This document shows, piece after piece, positions 8,471-16,656 of a stretch of 64,000 bases of DNA. The notes beneath the pieces were generated by a model, which saw only the letters and a list, made by a program, of their open reading frames with translations, was not told where the DNA came from and did no database searches. A program made the translations under genes and the position numbers. Location of the stretch: assembly GCA_022843325.1 (NCBI GenBank), contig JALHNV010000005.1, forward strand, positions 27,158 to 91,157. The letters are read 5' to 3'. Position 1 is the stretch's first letter. Each line of letters starts with the position of its first letter. The DNA comes from Pseudolabrys sp. GTDB taxonomy: Bacteria; Pseudomonadota; Alphaproteobacteria; Rhizobiales; Xanthobacteraceae.

Positions 8471-9295
8471 ATGCAGTACGTCGAAGCCCACGGTTGCCGA
8501 ATTCCCACCATCGGTCTTGGCACCATGACCCTGAAAGAGGACGTCTGCGTCCAGGCCGTGAAGACGGCGCTGCAAAACGGCTACAATCACATCGACACCG
8601 CCAATTTCTACGGCAACGAGAAAGAGAACGGCGAGGGGTTCCGGCAGTCCGGCGTCAAGCGCGAAGACATGTTCATCACCACCAAGGTGCGCGAGAACAA
8701 CCTGACGCCGGAGAATTTCCAGAAGTCGCTCGACCAGAGCCTGGCCAACCTGCAACTGCCTTACGTCGACCTGCTGTTGATCCACTGGAACAACAAGGAC
8801 ATTCCCTTCTCGGTCAGCATTCCGTCGCTGTGCAAGGCGAAAAAGGACGGCAAGGCCAAGCACGTCGGCGTCGCCAACTTCACCACCAAGATGCTGGACG
8901 AAGCCTGGGCCGTGACCACCGAGCCGCTGGTCTGCAACCAGATCGAGATGCATCCCTTCATCAACCAGGACAAGGTGCTGGCGGCGAGCAAGAAGCACGG
9001 CATGGCCGTGGTGGCCTATTGCCCGATCGCGCGCGGCAAGGTACCGGGTGCCGATGCGCTGGAGCGTATCGGCAAGGCGCACGGCAAGAGCGCGGCGCAG
9101 GTGTCGCTGCGTTATCTGGTGCAGCGCGGCGTCTCGGCCATCCCGCGCACCGCGACGCCCGACCACATGAAAGCCAATCTTGACGTGTTTGATTTCCAGC
9201 TCAGCGAGCCGGAAATGGCCGAGCTGAAGGCGCTCAACGCCACCAACATGCGCGTAGTCAATCCGCCGCATGCGCCGGTGTGGGACACGCCCTGA
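8471..9295 (+). CDS. aldo/keto reductase (copy 1)
   Basis: A 274-residue NADPH-dependent cytosolic oxidoreductase of the AKR superfamily, closest in look to 2,5-diketo-D-gluconate reductases. The catalytic tetrad is present: Asp42 (HIDTA), Tyr47, Lys72 (TTKV) and His105 (LLIHW). A strong AAGGAG ribosome site precedes the ATG. It is a paralogue of the gene at 9410-10222, with the same length and tetrad positions within one residue, and the two are separated only by a palindromic repeat element. The substrate is unknown. Confidence 0.88.
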   Translation: MQYVEAHGCRIPTIGLGTMTLKEDVCVQAVKTALQNGYNHIDTANFYGNEKENGEGFRQSGVKREDMFITTKVRENNLTPENFQKSLDQSLANLQLPYVDLLLIHWNNKDIPFSVSIPSLCKAKKDGKAKHVGVANFTTKMLDEAWAVTTEPLVCNQIEMHPFINQDKVLAASKKHGMAVVAYCPIARGKVPGADALERIGKAHGKSAAQVSLRYLVQRGVSAIPRTATPDHMKANLDVFDFQLSEPEMAELKALNATNMRVVNPPHAPVWDTP

Positions 9296-9308
9296 TCTCG
9301 GCCACCGC

Positions 9309-9400
9309 CCGCTCATCCCCGCGAAAGCGGGGACCCGGAGCCAAGGCTTGCTGGCTCTGTCGTTGCAACCCTGGATTCCCGCGTGCGCGGGAATGAGCGG
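9309..9400. repeat. interspersed palindromic repeat, copy 1
   Basis: A ~92-bp element bounded by CCGCTCAT and ATGAGCGG. It contains a CCCCGC-GAAA-GCGGGG hairpin on the left and TTCCCGCGTGCGCGGGAA on the right. The same plan recurs at 32034-32123 and in altered form at 34674-34871. It fills the gap between two aldo/keto reductases and could form a stem-loop in their transcript. Confidence 0.75.
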
Positions 9401-9409
9401 AGTGTGTTG

Positions 9410-10222
9410 ATGCAGACCGTCGACGCCAAGGGTTTCAAGCTGCCGATTATCGGTCTCGGGACCTGGGATCTGCGCGGGCGTGACTGCGCCCGCCTGGTCG
9501 AACAGGCGATCCGTCTCGGCTACCGCCACATCGACACCGCGCAGATGTACGACAATGAGCGCGAGGTCGGTGAGGGCGTGCACGCCTCGGGGCGGCGCGC
9601 CGAGGTGACGGTGACGACCAAGGTGCAGCCGACCATGCTGGCGCCGCACGATCTGGAGCGGTCGGTGAAGGCGAGCCTTGCCAAGCTGCGGCTCGACGTC
9701 ATCGACCTGTTGCTGATCCACTGGCCGAACCCGCGGGTGCCTTTGGCGGAGACGCTCGGCGCCATGGCCAAGATGAAGCGCGAAGGCATCACCCGGCAGA
9801 TCGGCGTGTCGAACTTCACCGTGGCGTTGCTGGAAGAGGCGACGAAGGTGTCGAGCGAGCCGCTGGTGTGCAACCAGATCGAGTGTCATCCGTTTCTCGA
9901 CCAGGACAAGGTCATCGCCGCCTGCCGCCAGCACGGCATGGCGGTGGTGGCCTACAGCCCAATCGCGCGCGGCGGCGCCAAAGGCGACGCGCTGCTGGAG
10001 AAGATCGGCAAGGCGCACGGCAAGACCGCTCCGCAGGTCTGTCTGCGCTGGCTGGTGCAGCAGGGCATCGTCGTGATCCCGCGCACCAGCAAGCGCGAGC
10101 GGCTGGAAGAGAACATCGCGATCTTCGATTTCGCACTGACCGATGCCGAGATGACGGCGATCGCGGGCCTGGCGCGCGGCGAGCGCATCGTCGACTGGAC
10201 CTGGTCGCCGAAGTGGGACTGA
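9410..10222 (+). CDS. aldo/keto reductase (copy 2)
   Basis: A 270-residue AKR protein with Asp42, Tyr47, Lys71 and His104 as catalytic tetrad. An in-frame ATG at 9383 lies inside the palindromic repeat and was rejected as start in favour of the ATG at 9410, which aligns with the start of copy 1. It ends overlapping the proposed GTG start of queC by about 10 bases, so reductase, queC and the transporter gene may be one transcript. The substrate is unknown. Confidence 0.88.
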   Translation: MQTVDAKGFKLPIIGLGTWDLRGRDCARLVEQAIRLGYRHIDTAQMYDNEREVGEGVHASGRRAEVTVTTKVQPTMLAPHDLERSVKASLAKLRLDVIDLLLIHWPNPRVPLAETLGAMAKMKREGITRQIGVSNFTVALLEEATKVSSEPLVCNQIECHPFLDQDKVIAACRQHGMAVVAYSPIARGGAKGDALLEKIGKAHGKTAPQVCLRWLVQQGIVVIPRTSKRERLEENIAIFDFALTDAEMTAIAGLARGERIVDWTWSPKWD

Positions 10223-10950
10223 GCGCGCAGCCGGAGGCCGCGCTGGTGCTGTTCTCCGGCGGACAGGATTCGACCGTGTGCCTGGCCTGGGCGCTGGAGC
10301 GTTACGCCCGCGTCGAGACCGTCGGTTTTCATTACGGCCAGCGCCACGCCATCGAATTGGACGTGCGGCCGCGGCTGCGCGAGCGCATGGCGGCGCTGAA
10401 GCCGGAATGGGCGGCGCGGCTCGGCGAGGACCATATGGTCCGGCTTGACGCGCTCGCCACCATTTCCGACACCGCGCTGACCCGCGACACCGCCATCGCC
10501 ATGGCCGACAGCGGCCTGCCGAACACCTTTGTGCCCGGCCGCAACCTGATCTTCTTCTGTTTTGCCGGTGCGCTGGCCTACCGGCGCGGCGCGTCGCACA
10601 TCGTCGCCGGCATGTGCGAGACCGACTATTCCGGCTACCCGGACTGCCGCGACGATACGGTCAAGGCCATGCAGGTGGCGCTGAGCCTCGGCATGGACCG
10701 GCGGGTGGTCCTTCACACGCCGCTGATGTGGGTGGACAAGGCCGCCACCTTCGCCATGGCCGTGGAACTGGGCGGGGACGCCTTTCTCGACATCGTTGTC
10801 GAGGACACCCATAGCTGCTACGTCGGCGCCCGCTCCCACCGGCATGACTGGGGTTATGGCTGCGGAGCGTGCCCGGCCTGCGACCTGCGGGCGCGGGGGT
10901 TTGCGAAATTCCGTGATGGACGGCTGACGAATGACCAACGGCACGATTGA
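10213..10950 (+). CDS. queC: 7-cyano-7-deazaguanine synthase QueC
   Basis: A 245-residue enzyme converting 7-carboxy-7-deazaguanine to preQ0 with ATP and ammonia in the queuosine pathway. The PP-loop SGGQDS is at 15-20, and the C-terminal zinc site CxxCxxC (CGACPAC), with a further Cys upstream (HSCYVG), is present. I start it at the GTG at 10213 because the conserved N-terminus begins a few residues later and no better-placed ATG exists; this start overlaps the reductase end. It overlaps the next gene, a VUT-family transporter, by 20 bases. queD, queE and queF are not in the window. Confidence 0.9.
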   Translation: MGLSAQPEAALVLFSGGQDSTVCLAWALERYARVETVGFHYGQRHAIELDVRPRLRERMAALKPEWAARLGEDHMVRLDALATISDTALTRDTAIAMADSGLPNTFVPGRNLIFFCFAGALAYRRGASHIVAGMCETDYSGYPDCRDDTVKAMQVALSLGMDRRVVLHTPLMWVDKAATFAMAVELGGDAFLDIVVEDTHSCYVGARSHRHDWGYGCGACPACDLRARGFAKFRDGRLTNDQRHD

Positions 10951-11503
10951 GACGCGCAAGACTATCGAAGGCGGCATTTTCCTCGTTTTGTTCTGCCTGA
11001 CCATACCGGTCGCGAACTGGATGATCGGCAATGTCGGGACCGTCTGCGGCCCCAAGAGCCCATGCCTGATTCCGGTGGCGCCGGGGCTGATGGCGCCGTC
11101 CGGCGTGCTGATGATTGGCGTGGCGCTGGTGCTGCGCGATCTGGTGCAGCGCCGGCTTGGCGTCGAGTTCGGCATCGCCGCCATTCTGGCCGGCGCGGCG
11201 ATTTCCGCCGGGGTTGCGCCGGCGTCACTGGTGATAGCCTCGACCACGGCCTTTTTGCTGTCGGAATTCGTCGACTTCGCGATCTATACGCCGCTGGCGC
11301 GACGCCGTCTGGTGACCGCGGTGGTGCTGTCGTCGATGGCCGGGCTCTTGGTCGACTCGATCGTCTTCCTGTGGTTGGCCTTCGGCTCGCTCGAGTATTT
11401 GGCCGGGCAGGTCGTGGGCAAGACCTGGATGGTGCTATTGTCGATCCCGCTGGTGGCGCTGCTGCGCCGCCGCGACGCGCGCCTCGGACTCACCGCTGCT
11501 TGA
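10931..11503 (+). CDS. yhhQ: VUT-family transporter, queuosine precursor (YhhQ-like)
   Basis: A 190-residue inner-membrane protein with about six hydrophobic segments and the conserved [12 protein letters not shown] segment of the PF02592 (Vut_1) family, whose E. coli member YhhQ imports preQ0/preQ1. The ATG at 10931 lies inside queC, 20 bases before its stop, implying translational coupling. That position next to queC supports a queuosine role over the older vitamin-uptake guess for the family. Confidence 0.85.
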   Translation: MTNGTIETRKTIEGGIFLVLFCLTIPVANWMIGNVGTVCGPKSPCLIPVAPGLMAPSGVLMIGVALVLRDLVQRRLGVEFGIAAILAGAAISAGVAPASLVIASTTAFLLSEFVDFAIYTPLARRRLVTAVVLSSMAGLLVDSIVFLWLAFGSLEYLAGQVVGKTWMVLLSIPLVALLRRRDARLGLTAA

Positions 11504-11515
11504 CGGAACGGACCC

Positions 11516-12211
11516 ATGACCACTGCGCTTGAAGCCCTGAAGAACATCACCACCGGCACCATCACCACGATGCTGCTGAAGAAAGGCATTCGCAGATCCT
11601 GGATGGCCGGCGCCATGCCGCTCGGCTTTTCCGGCAAGCGGGTGGTGGGTGAGGCCTTCACGCTTCGCTTCGTGCCGGTGCGCGAGGATCTGGCGACGCC
11701 CGAAAGCTGGAGCGCGCCGATCTCGACCCGCAGCGCCATCGAGGCCATGCCGGAGAACTGCATCGTGGTCGCCGACGCCATGGGCGTCACCAGCGCCGGC
11801 ATCTTCGGCGACATTCTCTGCATGCGCATGGTCAAGCGCGGCGTCACCGCGCTCATTACCGACGGCGTCATGCGCGACAAGCACGGCGTCCAGGCCACCG
11901 GCCTGCCGGTCTGGTGCGCCGGCATGGCGGCGCCGGCCTCGGTCAATCAGCTGACCTTCGTCGGCTGGAACGAGCCGATCGGCTGCGGCGGCTGCGCCAT
12001 CTTCCCCGGCGATATCATCGTTGCCGACGATGACGGCGCGGTGGTGATCCCGAAAAACCTCGTCGACTTCGTCGCCGAAGGCGGCGCCGAGCATGAGCTT
12101 CTGGAAAGCTGGCTGGTGCAGGAAGTGGAAAAGGGCGCCAAGCTGCCCGGCCTCTATCCGCCCAACGAAGAAAACAAGAAGCGCTACGAAGACTGGAAAA
12201 AGTCGCGCTAG
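11516..12211 (+). CDS. RraA-like protein / 4-hydroxy-4-methyl-2-oxoglutarate aldolase family
   Basis: A 231-residue RraA-fold protein (PF03737). Visible family marks are GIFGDIL, the TDGVMRD loop (Arg-Asp bind the carboxylate and metal in the aldolases), and GDIIVADDDG. Members act as class II pyruvate aldolases or, in E. coli, as RNase E inhibitors. The full metal-site loop and the ~30 extra C-terminal residues favour an enzyme over the short RraA regulator. It starts 12 bases after the transporter gene, so may be cotranscribed, but no functional link to queuosine is evident. Confidence 0.82.
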   Translation: MTTALEALKNITTGTITTMLLKKGIRRSWMAGAMPLGFSGKRVVGEAFTLRFVPVREDLATPESWSAPISTRSAIEAMPENCIVVADAMGVTSAGIFGDILCMRMVKRGVTALITDGVMRDKHGVQATGLPVWCAGMAAPASVNQLTFVGWNEPIGCGGCAIFPGDIIVADDDGAVVIPKNLVDFVAEGGAEHELLESWLVQEVEKGAKLPGLYPPNEENKKRYEDWKKSR

Positions 12212-12286
12212 CGCGCCCTTGTCAAACCGTTGATTTCCACACGCGTTGGTTTAGGCTGGTCCGGTCCGCCAACCTGGGTCGCGCCG

Positions 12287-13384
12287 ATGATCGGCCTGCG
12301 CACCTATAGTGTGGGAATGCTGCTGGCCTTGTGTCCCGTCGCGGGCCTGGCGCAGCCGGCGGTCTCGTTGGCGTCGATTGACCGCGATCTCAGTCGGTTG
12401 TGCGCGCGCCTGCCCAATGCCGGCGAGGACGGTGCGGCGCTGCGCGCCCGCATGGCGCAACTCTGGCGGCAGCGCACAGCTTATCTGGCGACCCTGCCGG
12501 CCGGCCAGCGCGCCGCCGTTGAGGCGCAACCAAGCCAAGCCTCGTCGCAATGCCTGACGCAGGCCCGGGCCGCGGCGGCGCCGTTACGCCCTCTCAGCCA
12601 CGGCTCTGCGAAGAAATCCAACAGTCCGCTTGTCTATCGCGACGGCGTCGGCGAGTCGCCGACTGCCGCCGGCCGGCCCACGCCCGCCCGCCGCCCGGCT
12701 TCGGCCAATGGCGGCGGCCCTCCAGCGACAGTCGACACATCCATCTCCGTTGATCGGCAGCCTGTCAGCCGCGACGAGGCACAACTGACGCCGTTCTTTC
12801 CATGGCCGCCGCCGGCGCCATCCGGCCGGCGTCTGTTGCAGGTGGCCGACCTCGGCGGCAACACGCCAGTGAACACTTGGGGCCATGTCGCCGACCGATT
12901 TGTCGCCTACATCAGGGGCGGCCGGTTTCGATCCTGGGGCTTTTACTCCGCCCCCGGCGGCTTTGCCGTGGTGCCCCAGATCGAGCAGCTTGACGATCGG
13001 ACCGGCCAGGCGTTTCCGGGAGACGAACGCTGGGCCACCGAAATCCGCATTGCCAGCACCAGCGTGCTTGAGGGACTGCTTACGGTGCGACGGCCGAAAG
13101 GCATCTATCGCACCATCGTATTCGTGCTGACCACCGATCCGCGCACCGGCGATCCGGTGACCGATCCGCGCCGGATGATGGAGGCTGCACGCCGCTGGGG
13201 AATTTCGGGTGCTGTCGATTTGCCGGCATCGCTGCGCGACCGGCCTGTCACGCCGGACCAGCGCCTGTTTGCGCTCGTTTACGAATTCCAGAGTCCCATC
13301 AGCGGTCCGACCACCGTCAATTCGCCGGGCCGCTGGGACATCGACCGGCATCTGCGCGATGCCGGCCTGGCGCTGCCGCAATGA
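12287..13384 (+). CDS. unrecognised secreted protein, first gene of a two-gene unit
   Basis: A 365-residue protein I cannot assign to a family. The ATG at 12287 gives a signal peptide (MIGLRTYSVG..., cleavage near GLA-QP at 22-23); a TTG at 12230 would bury it. Residues 30-105 form an Ala/Arg-rich, probably helical region with two Cys. Residues 105-180 are Pro/Ala/Ser-rich linker. Residues 190-365 look like a compact domain with many aromatic residues (WGFYSAPGGF, YRTIVFVLTTDP, LFALVYEF). The stop overlaps the start of a small membrane protein in ATGA, so secreted protein and membrane protein are probably made together. No enzymatic motif is seen. Confidence 0.75.
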   Translation: MIGLRTYSVGMLLALCPVAGLAQPAVSLASIDRDLSRLCARLPNAGEDGAALRARMAQLWRQRTAYLATLPAGQRAAVEAQPSQASSQCLTQARAAAAPLRPLSHGSAKKSNSPLVYRDGVGESPTAAGRPTPARRPASANGGGPPATVDTSISVDRQPVSRDEAQLTPFFPWPPPAPSGRRLLQVADLGGNTPVNTWGHVADRFVAYIRGGRFRSWGFYSAPGGFAVVPQIEQLDDRTGQAFPGDERWATEIRIASTSVLEGLLTVRRPKGIYRTIVFVLTTDPRTGDPVTDPRRMMEAARRWGISGAVDLPASLRDRPVTPDQRLFALVYEFQSPISGPTTVNSPGRWDIDRHLRDAGLALPQ

Positions 13385-13794
13385 CCGTGCACAAAGCCAA
13401 GACTTGGTTGTTCATCGGCTGGGCCTGCGCCGTGGCGCCCTTGATGATCATCCTGGTGATGCGCCAGCTGGGCGGCGAGTACGGCAACGACGCTCAAGAT
13501 GTATGGAACTGGTTCAGCCAGTTTGTGCTGCCGACGCTCACATTGCTGATCGGCGCCTTCACGGTGTCGGCCGCTCCCGCCGATCACAAGCCGCTCGACC
13601 ATCCGATGCTGTTCTGGATCGCGGCTGTGCTGTCGTTGTTCTATATCGGGCTGCTGTATGTCGTTGTCGGCAAGCAGGTGTTCACGACCCTGACCTACCA
13701 GGAATATTTCAAGCAGACGGCGCTGTTCCTTAGCTTGATCCAGGCCGTGGTGATCGGCGTCGTCGGAAAATTCTTCATCGAAAGCGGCCGCTGA
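13381..13794 (+). CDS. small integral membrane protein coupled to the preceding secreted protein
   Basis: A 137-residue protein with four hydrophobic stretches (about 9-26, 47-64, 77-99 and 115-132) and a short polar loop EYGNDAQDVWNW between the first two. It overlaps the upstream gene by four bases (ATGA). No family was recognised. Its constant pairing with a secreted partner here suggests a membrane anchor or export partner; that is inference only. Confidence 0.75.
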   Translation: MTVHKAKTWLFIGWACAVAPLMIILVMRQLGGEYGNDAQDVWNWFSQFVLPTLTLLIGAFTVSAAPADHKPLDHPMLFWIAAVLSLFYIGLLYVVVGKQVFTTLTYQEYFKQTALFLSLIQAVVIGVVGKFFIESGR

Positions 13795-13860
13795 TCGACA
13801 GTTGATGCCGCGGTTGCTATGAACCGCCTGGCGGGAATGCGTTTTTCGAAGCGGGTTTGA

Positions 13861-14658
13861 ATGTTCTTCGTTCTGTCCAAGACCGTCGCCTTTCTGCTGA
13901 TGCCGTCCAATATTCTGGTGTTGTCGTGTGCTGCGGGCGTCGTCCTGCTATTCACGCGCTGGCGGCGCGCCGGCCGCTGGCTGGCAGGCGTCAGCGTCGT
14001 CGCGCTGCTGGCGATCGGCTATCTGCCGGTCGGCCGTCTTTTGCTCAACGTTCTTGAAGACCGCTTTCCGCGCTGGGACGCGTCGCGCGGCGCACCCGAC
14101 GGCATCGTCGTGCTGGGCGGCGCCATTCACGGCGTGCCCGGCCGCCCCGGCGACGAACCGAGTCTGACCGGCGACGGCGCGCGGGTTGTGGCCATCGGCC
14201 GGCTGGCGCGGGCTTATCCGAATGCACGGATTATTTACAGCAGCGGCGATGCCAGCCTGCTGGCGAACAGCCGGCCGGAAGCCGATTTCGTGCCGCCGTT
14301 GCTCGATGCCATGAGCGTGCCGCGTGAGCGCGTGACGCTGGAGGCGCGTTCGCGCAATACCCAGGAGAACGCCATCTTCAGCAAGGAATTGGCACAGCCG
14401 AAGCCGGGCGAACGCTGGCTGGTGGTGACCTCGGCTTTTCACATGCCGCGCGCCATGGGCTGCTTCCGGCGTATCGGTTTCGAGGTCGAAGCCTATCCGG
14501 TGGGCTGGCGGACGCCGCCAAAGGTATCGCTTTTGCCGCGCGGGGTGTTCGGCGCTGGACTGGCCATGACCGATTTTGCCGCACATGAGTGGATCGGGCT
14601 GGTGGCCTATTGGCTCACCGGCCGCACCAGCGAATTGCTGCCGGGCCCGACGGCCTAG
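13861..14658 (+). CDS. YdcF/ElyC family protein (DUF218)
   Basis: A 265-residue inner-membrane protein with two N-terminal helices (about 7-30 and 38-55) and a periplasmic DUF218 domain: PDGIVVLGG (81-89), the IIYSSGD segment and the SAFHMPRAM motif. E. coli ElyC and SanA, of the same family, affect peptidoglycan and envelope integrity through lipid-carrier use. Its TAG stop lies in a CTAG that is also the stop of the convergent DUF599 gene. Confidence 0.85.
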   Translation: MFFVLSKTVAFLLMPSNILVLSCAAGVVLLFTRWRRAGRWLAGVSVVALLAIGYLPVGRLLLNVLEDRFPRWDASRGAPDGIVVLGGAIHGVPGRPGDEPSLTGDGARVVAIGRLARAYPNARIIYSSGDASLLANSRPEADFVPPLLDAMSVPRERVTLEARSRNTQENAIFSKELAQPKPGERWLVVTSAFHMPRAMGCFRRIGFEVEAYPVGWRTPPKVSLLPRGVFGAGLAMTDFAAHEWIGLVAYWLTGRTSELLPGPTA

Positions 14659-15338
14659 TCGAACGCTCTGCGCGACTCCGACGAGAACTGCCGCCGCCAC
14701 ATCACGATCACCACGCCGGTGGTGGTCAGCACCAAGGGCAGCGGCCCCAGCAGCCAGCCGAGATAGCCGAGCGAGAAGAAGAAGGCGCGCTGGCCGCGGT
14801 TGAAGTGGCGGCCGGCGTCGGTGCAGACATGCGCCGCCCTCTGTACAAAGGCCCGCGCCGCCGGCGTGTCGCGCTCCTCCAGAGGCGGCGCGGCGCCGAC
14901 CATGATGGCGAAATAGTTGAACAGCCGGTACGCCCAGGCGAACTTGAAAAAGGCGTAGATGAAGATGACGATCAGGCCGAGCATCTTTACCTCCCACAGC
15001 TGCCGCGAGGGCAGTGCGCCCTGACCGAACAGCGAGATGACGGGCAGGATGTCGTCCGAGGCGCGCATCAACGTCAGCGCACCGCCGATGGCAATCAGGC
15101 TGGTGGAGGCGAAGAACGCCGTGCCGCTTTGCAGCGCCGCGGTGACCTGGGCATCGACCATGCGCATGTCACGCGCCACCAACCGCTCCATCCAGTCGTC
15201 GCGGTAGCCGTTCATCAGGGAGTTGAGGCTGGTTTTGCCCTTGGCGGTCTTCTCGATGACGATCGAGTAGATCAGCCAGGCGCCGACGAACCAGGCGACG
15301 GCGAGAATGTCGGGCAGCGTGATGGTGGCCATGGTCAT
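14655..15338 (-). CDS. DUF599 membrane protein
   Basis: A 227-residue inner-membrane protein matching the DUF599 family: about four helices (10-28, 72-92, 113-137, 185-215) with a cytosolic NSLMNGYRDDWM segment after the first helix. The function of the family is unknown. It runs tail-to-tail with the YdcF gene, sharing the four bases CTAG as both stop codons. Confidence 0.82.
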   Translation of the reverse strand: MTMATITLPDILAVAWFVGAWLIYSIVIEKTAKGKTSLNSLMNGYRDDWMERLVARDMRMVDAQVTAALQSGTAFFASTSLIAIGGALTLMRASDDILPVISLFGQGALPSRQLWEVKMLGLIVIFIYAFFKFAWAYRLFNYFAIMVGAAPPLEERDTPAARAFVQRAAHVCTDAGRHFNRGQRAFFFSLGYLGWLLGPLPLVLTTTGVVIVMWRRQFSSESRRAFD

Positions 15339-15457
15339 CGAACGACTCCTGCCGCAATGGTGCCCGTTCGGGCGGCCTGCGACAACCGGGGTCGGTCATC
15401 GGCCGGACACTTGAGCGGCGTTGGCGGCTCTGCCACCATGCCGCAAAAGGAGCTCTC

Positions 15458-15883
15458 ATGCCGCAGACGATTACCCTCGGGACCAAGGAACTGGTCGCCG
15501 CCGCCGAACGCGAGATCGAGACGATCCCGGTGGAGGAGGCGATCGCGCTCGCCGGCCGTGACGACACCGTCCTGATCGATATCCGCGACATCCGCGAATT
15601 GCAGCGCGACGGCAAGGTGCCCGGCGCCTTCCATTGCCCGCGCGGCATGCTGGAATTCTGGATCGATCCCCAGAGCAGCTATCACAAGCCGGTGTTCGCG
15701 CAGGACAAGCGTTACGTGTTCTTCTGCGCCGGCGGTTTGCGCTCGGCCTTGGCGGCGCATACGGCGCACACCATGGGTCTCAAGCCGGTCGCCCATATCA
15801 AAGGCGGATTCGGCGCCTGGAAGAAGGCCGGCGGCGCCGTTGAGGCGCCGGCGCCGAAACCGGACGTTGCGGCGAAGGCGTAA
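15458..15883 (+). CDS. single-domain rhodanese-like protein
   Basis: A 141-residue cytosolic protein with one rhodanese domain (about 20-125). The active-site loop is CAGGLRSA with the catalytic Cys, and the CH2A-type LIDIRD motif is at 44-49. Such proteins transfer sulfane sulfur; the acceptor is unknown. A strong AAGGAG ribosome site precedes the ATG. A Pro/Ala tail of ~18 residues follows the domain. It is followed after 6 bases by a GST gene, so the two likely form an operon for thiol chemistry. Confidence 0.85.
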   Translation: MPQTITLGTKELVAAAEREIETIPVEEAIALAGRDDTVLIDIRDIRELQRDGKVPGAFHCPRGMLEFWIDPQSSYHKPVFAQDKRYVFFCAGGLRSALAAHTAHTMGLKPVAHIKGGFGAWKKAGGAVEAPAPKPDVAAKA

Positions 15884-15889
15884 CATGCC

Positions 15890-16564
15890 ATGGCGCTGAC
15901 GCTGATCATCGGCAACAAGAACTACTCATCCTGGTCGCTGCGGCCCTGGATCGCGATGAAGGCGGCGGGCATCGCTTTCGACGAGAAGGTGCTCCCGCTC
16001 TACGAGCCGGGCAGCCGCGAACAGGTGCTGGCTTTCTCGCCGGCCGGCAAGGTTCCTGTGCTGATCGACGACGGCCAGCCGGTCTGGGAGTCGCTGGCGA
16101 TTCTTGAGCACTTGGCGGAGCGCTTTCCCAGCGCGGGGCTGTGGCCGGCAGATCCGGTGGCGCGCAGCCACGCCCGCGTGGTTGCCAACGAAATGCACGC
16201 CGGCTTTCAGGCCCTGCGCAAGAACTGTCCGATGAACATCTGGCTGCCGCCGAAGCTGCGTCCGCAAGGCGACGACGTCATGGAGAACGTCTGGCGCATC
16301 GACGCGCTGTGGCGCGACTGCCGGGCGCGCTTTGGCCACAAGGGACCGTTTTTGTTCGGCGGCTTCGGCGCCGCCGATGCCATGTATGCGCCGGTGGTGT
16401 CGCGTCTGCACAGCTATGGGCTGCCGGTCAGCGAGGGGGCGACCGCCTACATGGCGGCGGTCATGGCAACGCCGGCCTGGCAGGAGTGGACGGCAGCCGC
16501 GCTGCAGGAGCCGTGGGTGATGCAGCACAATGAGCCGGATTGGCCGCTGGTACGCGGGGCCTGA
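15890..16564 (+). CDS. glutathione S-transferase family protein
   Basis: A 224-residue cytosolic GST. The thioredoxin-like N-terminal domain starts with IIGNKNYSSWSLRPW, where a Ser of the SSWS segment is in the catalytic position, and contains the cis-Pro segment GKVPVLID and the GSH-contacting WESLAI. An all-helical C-terminal domain follows. It starts 6 bases after the rhodanese gene. Substrate unknown. Confidence 0.88.
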   Translation: MALTLIIGNKNYSSWSLRPWIAMKAAGIAFDEKVLPLYEPGSREQVLAFSPAGKVPVLIDDGQPVWESLAILEHLAERFPSAGLWPADPVARSHARVVANEMHAGFQALRKNCPMNIWLPPKLRPQGDDVMENVWRIDALWRDCRARFGHKGPFLFGGFGAADAMYAPVVSRLHSYGLPVSEGATAYMAAVMATPAWQEWTAAALQEPWVMQHNEPDWPLVRGA

Positions 16565-16656
16565 GAAACCAGCCAATTTTCATCACATCGGCGATCGAAC
16601 CAAAGTTCCCTTCGGGCGTTGAGTTCCCGGGTCTTCGCACGGGGTACAGCGCTCGG

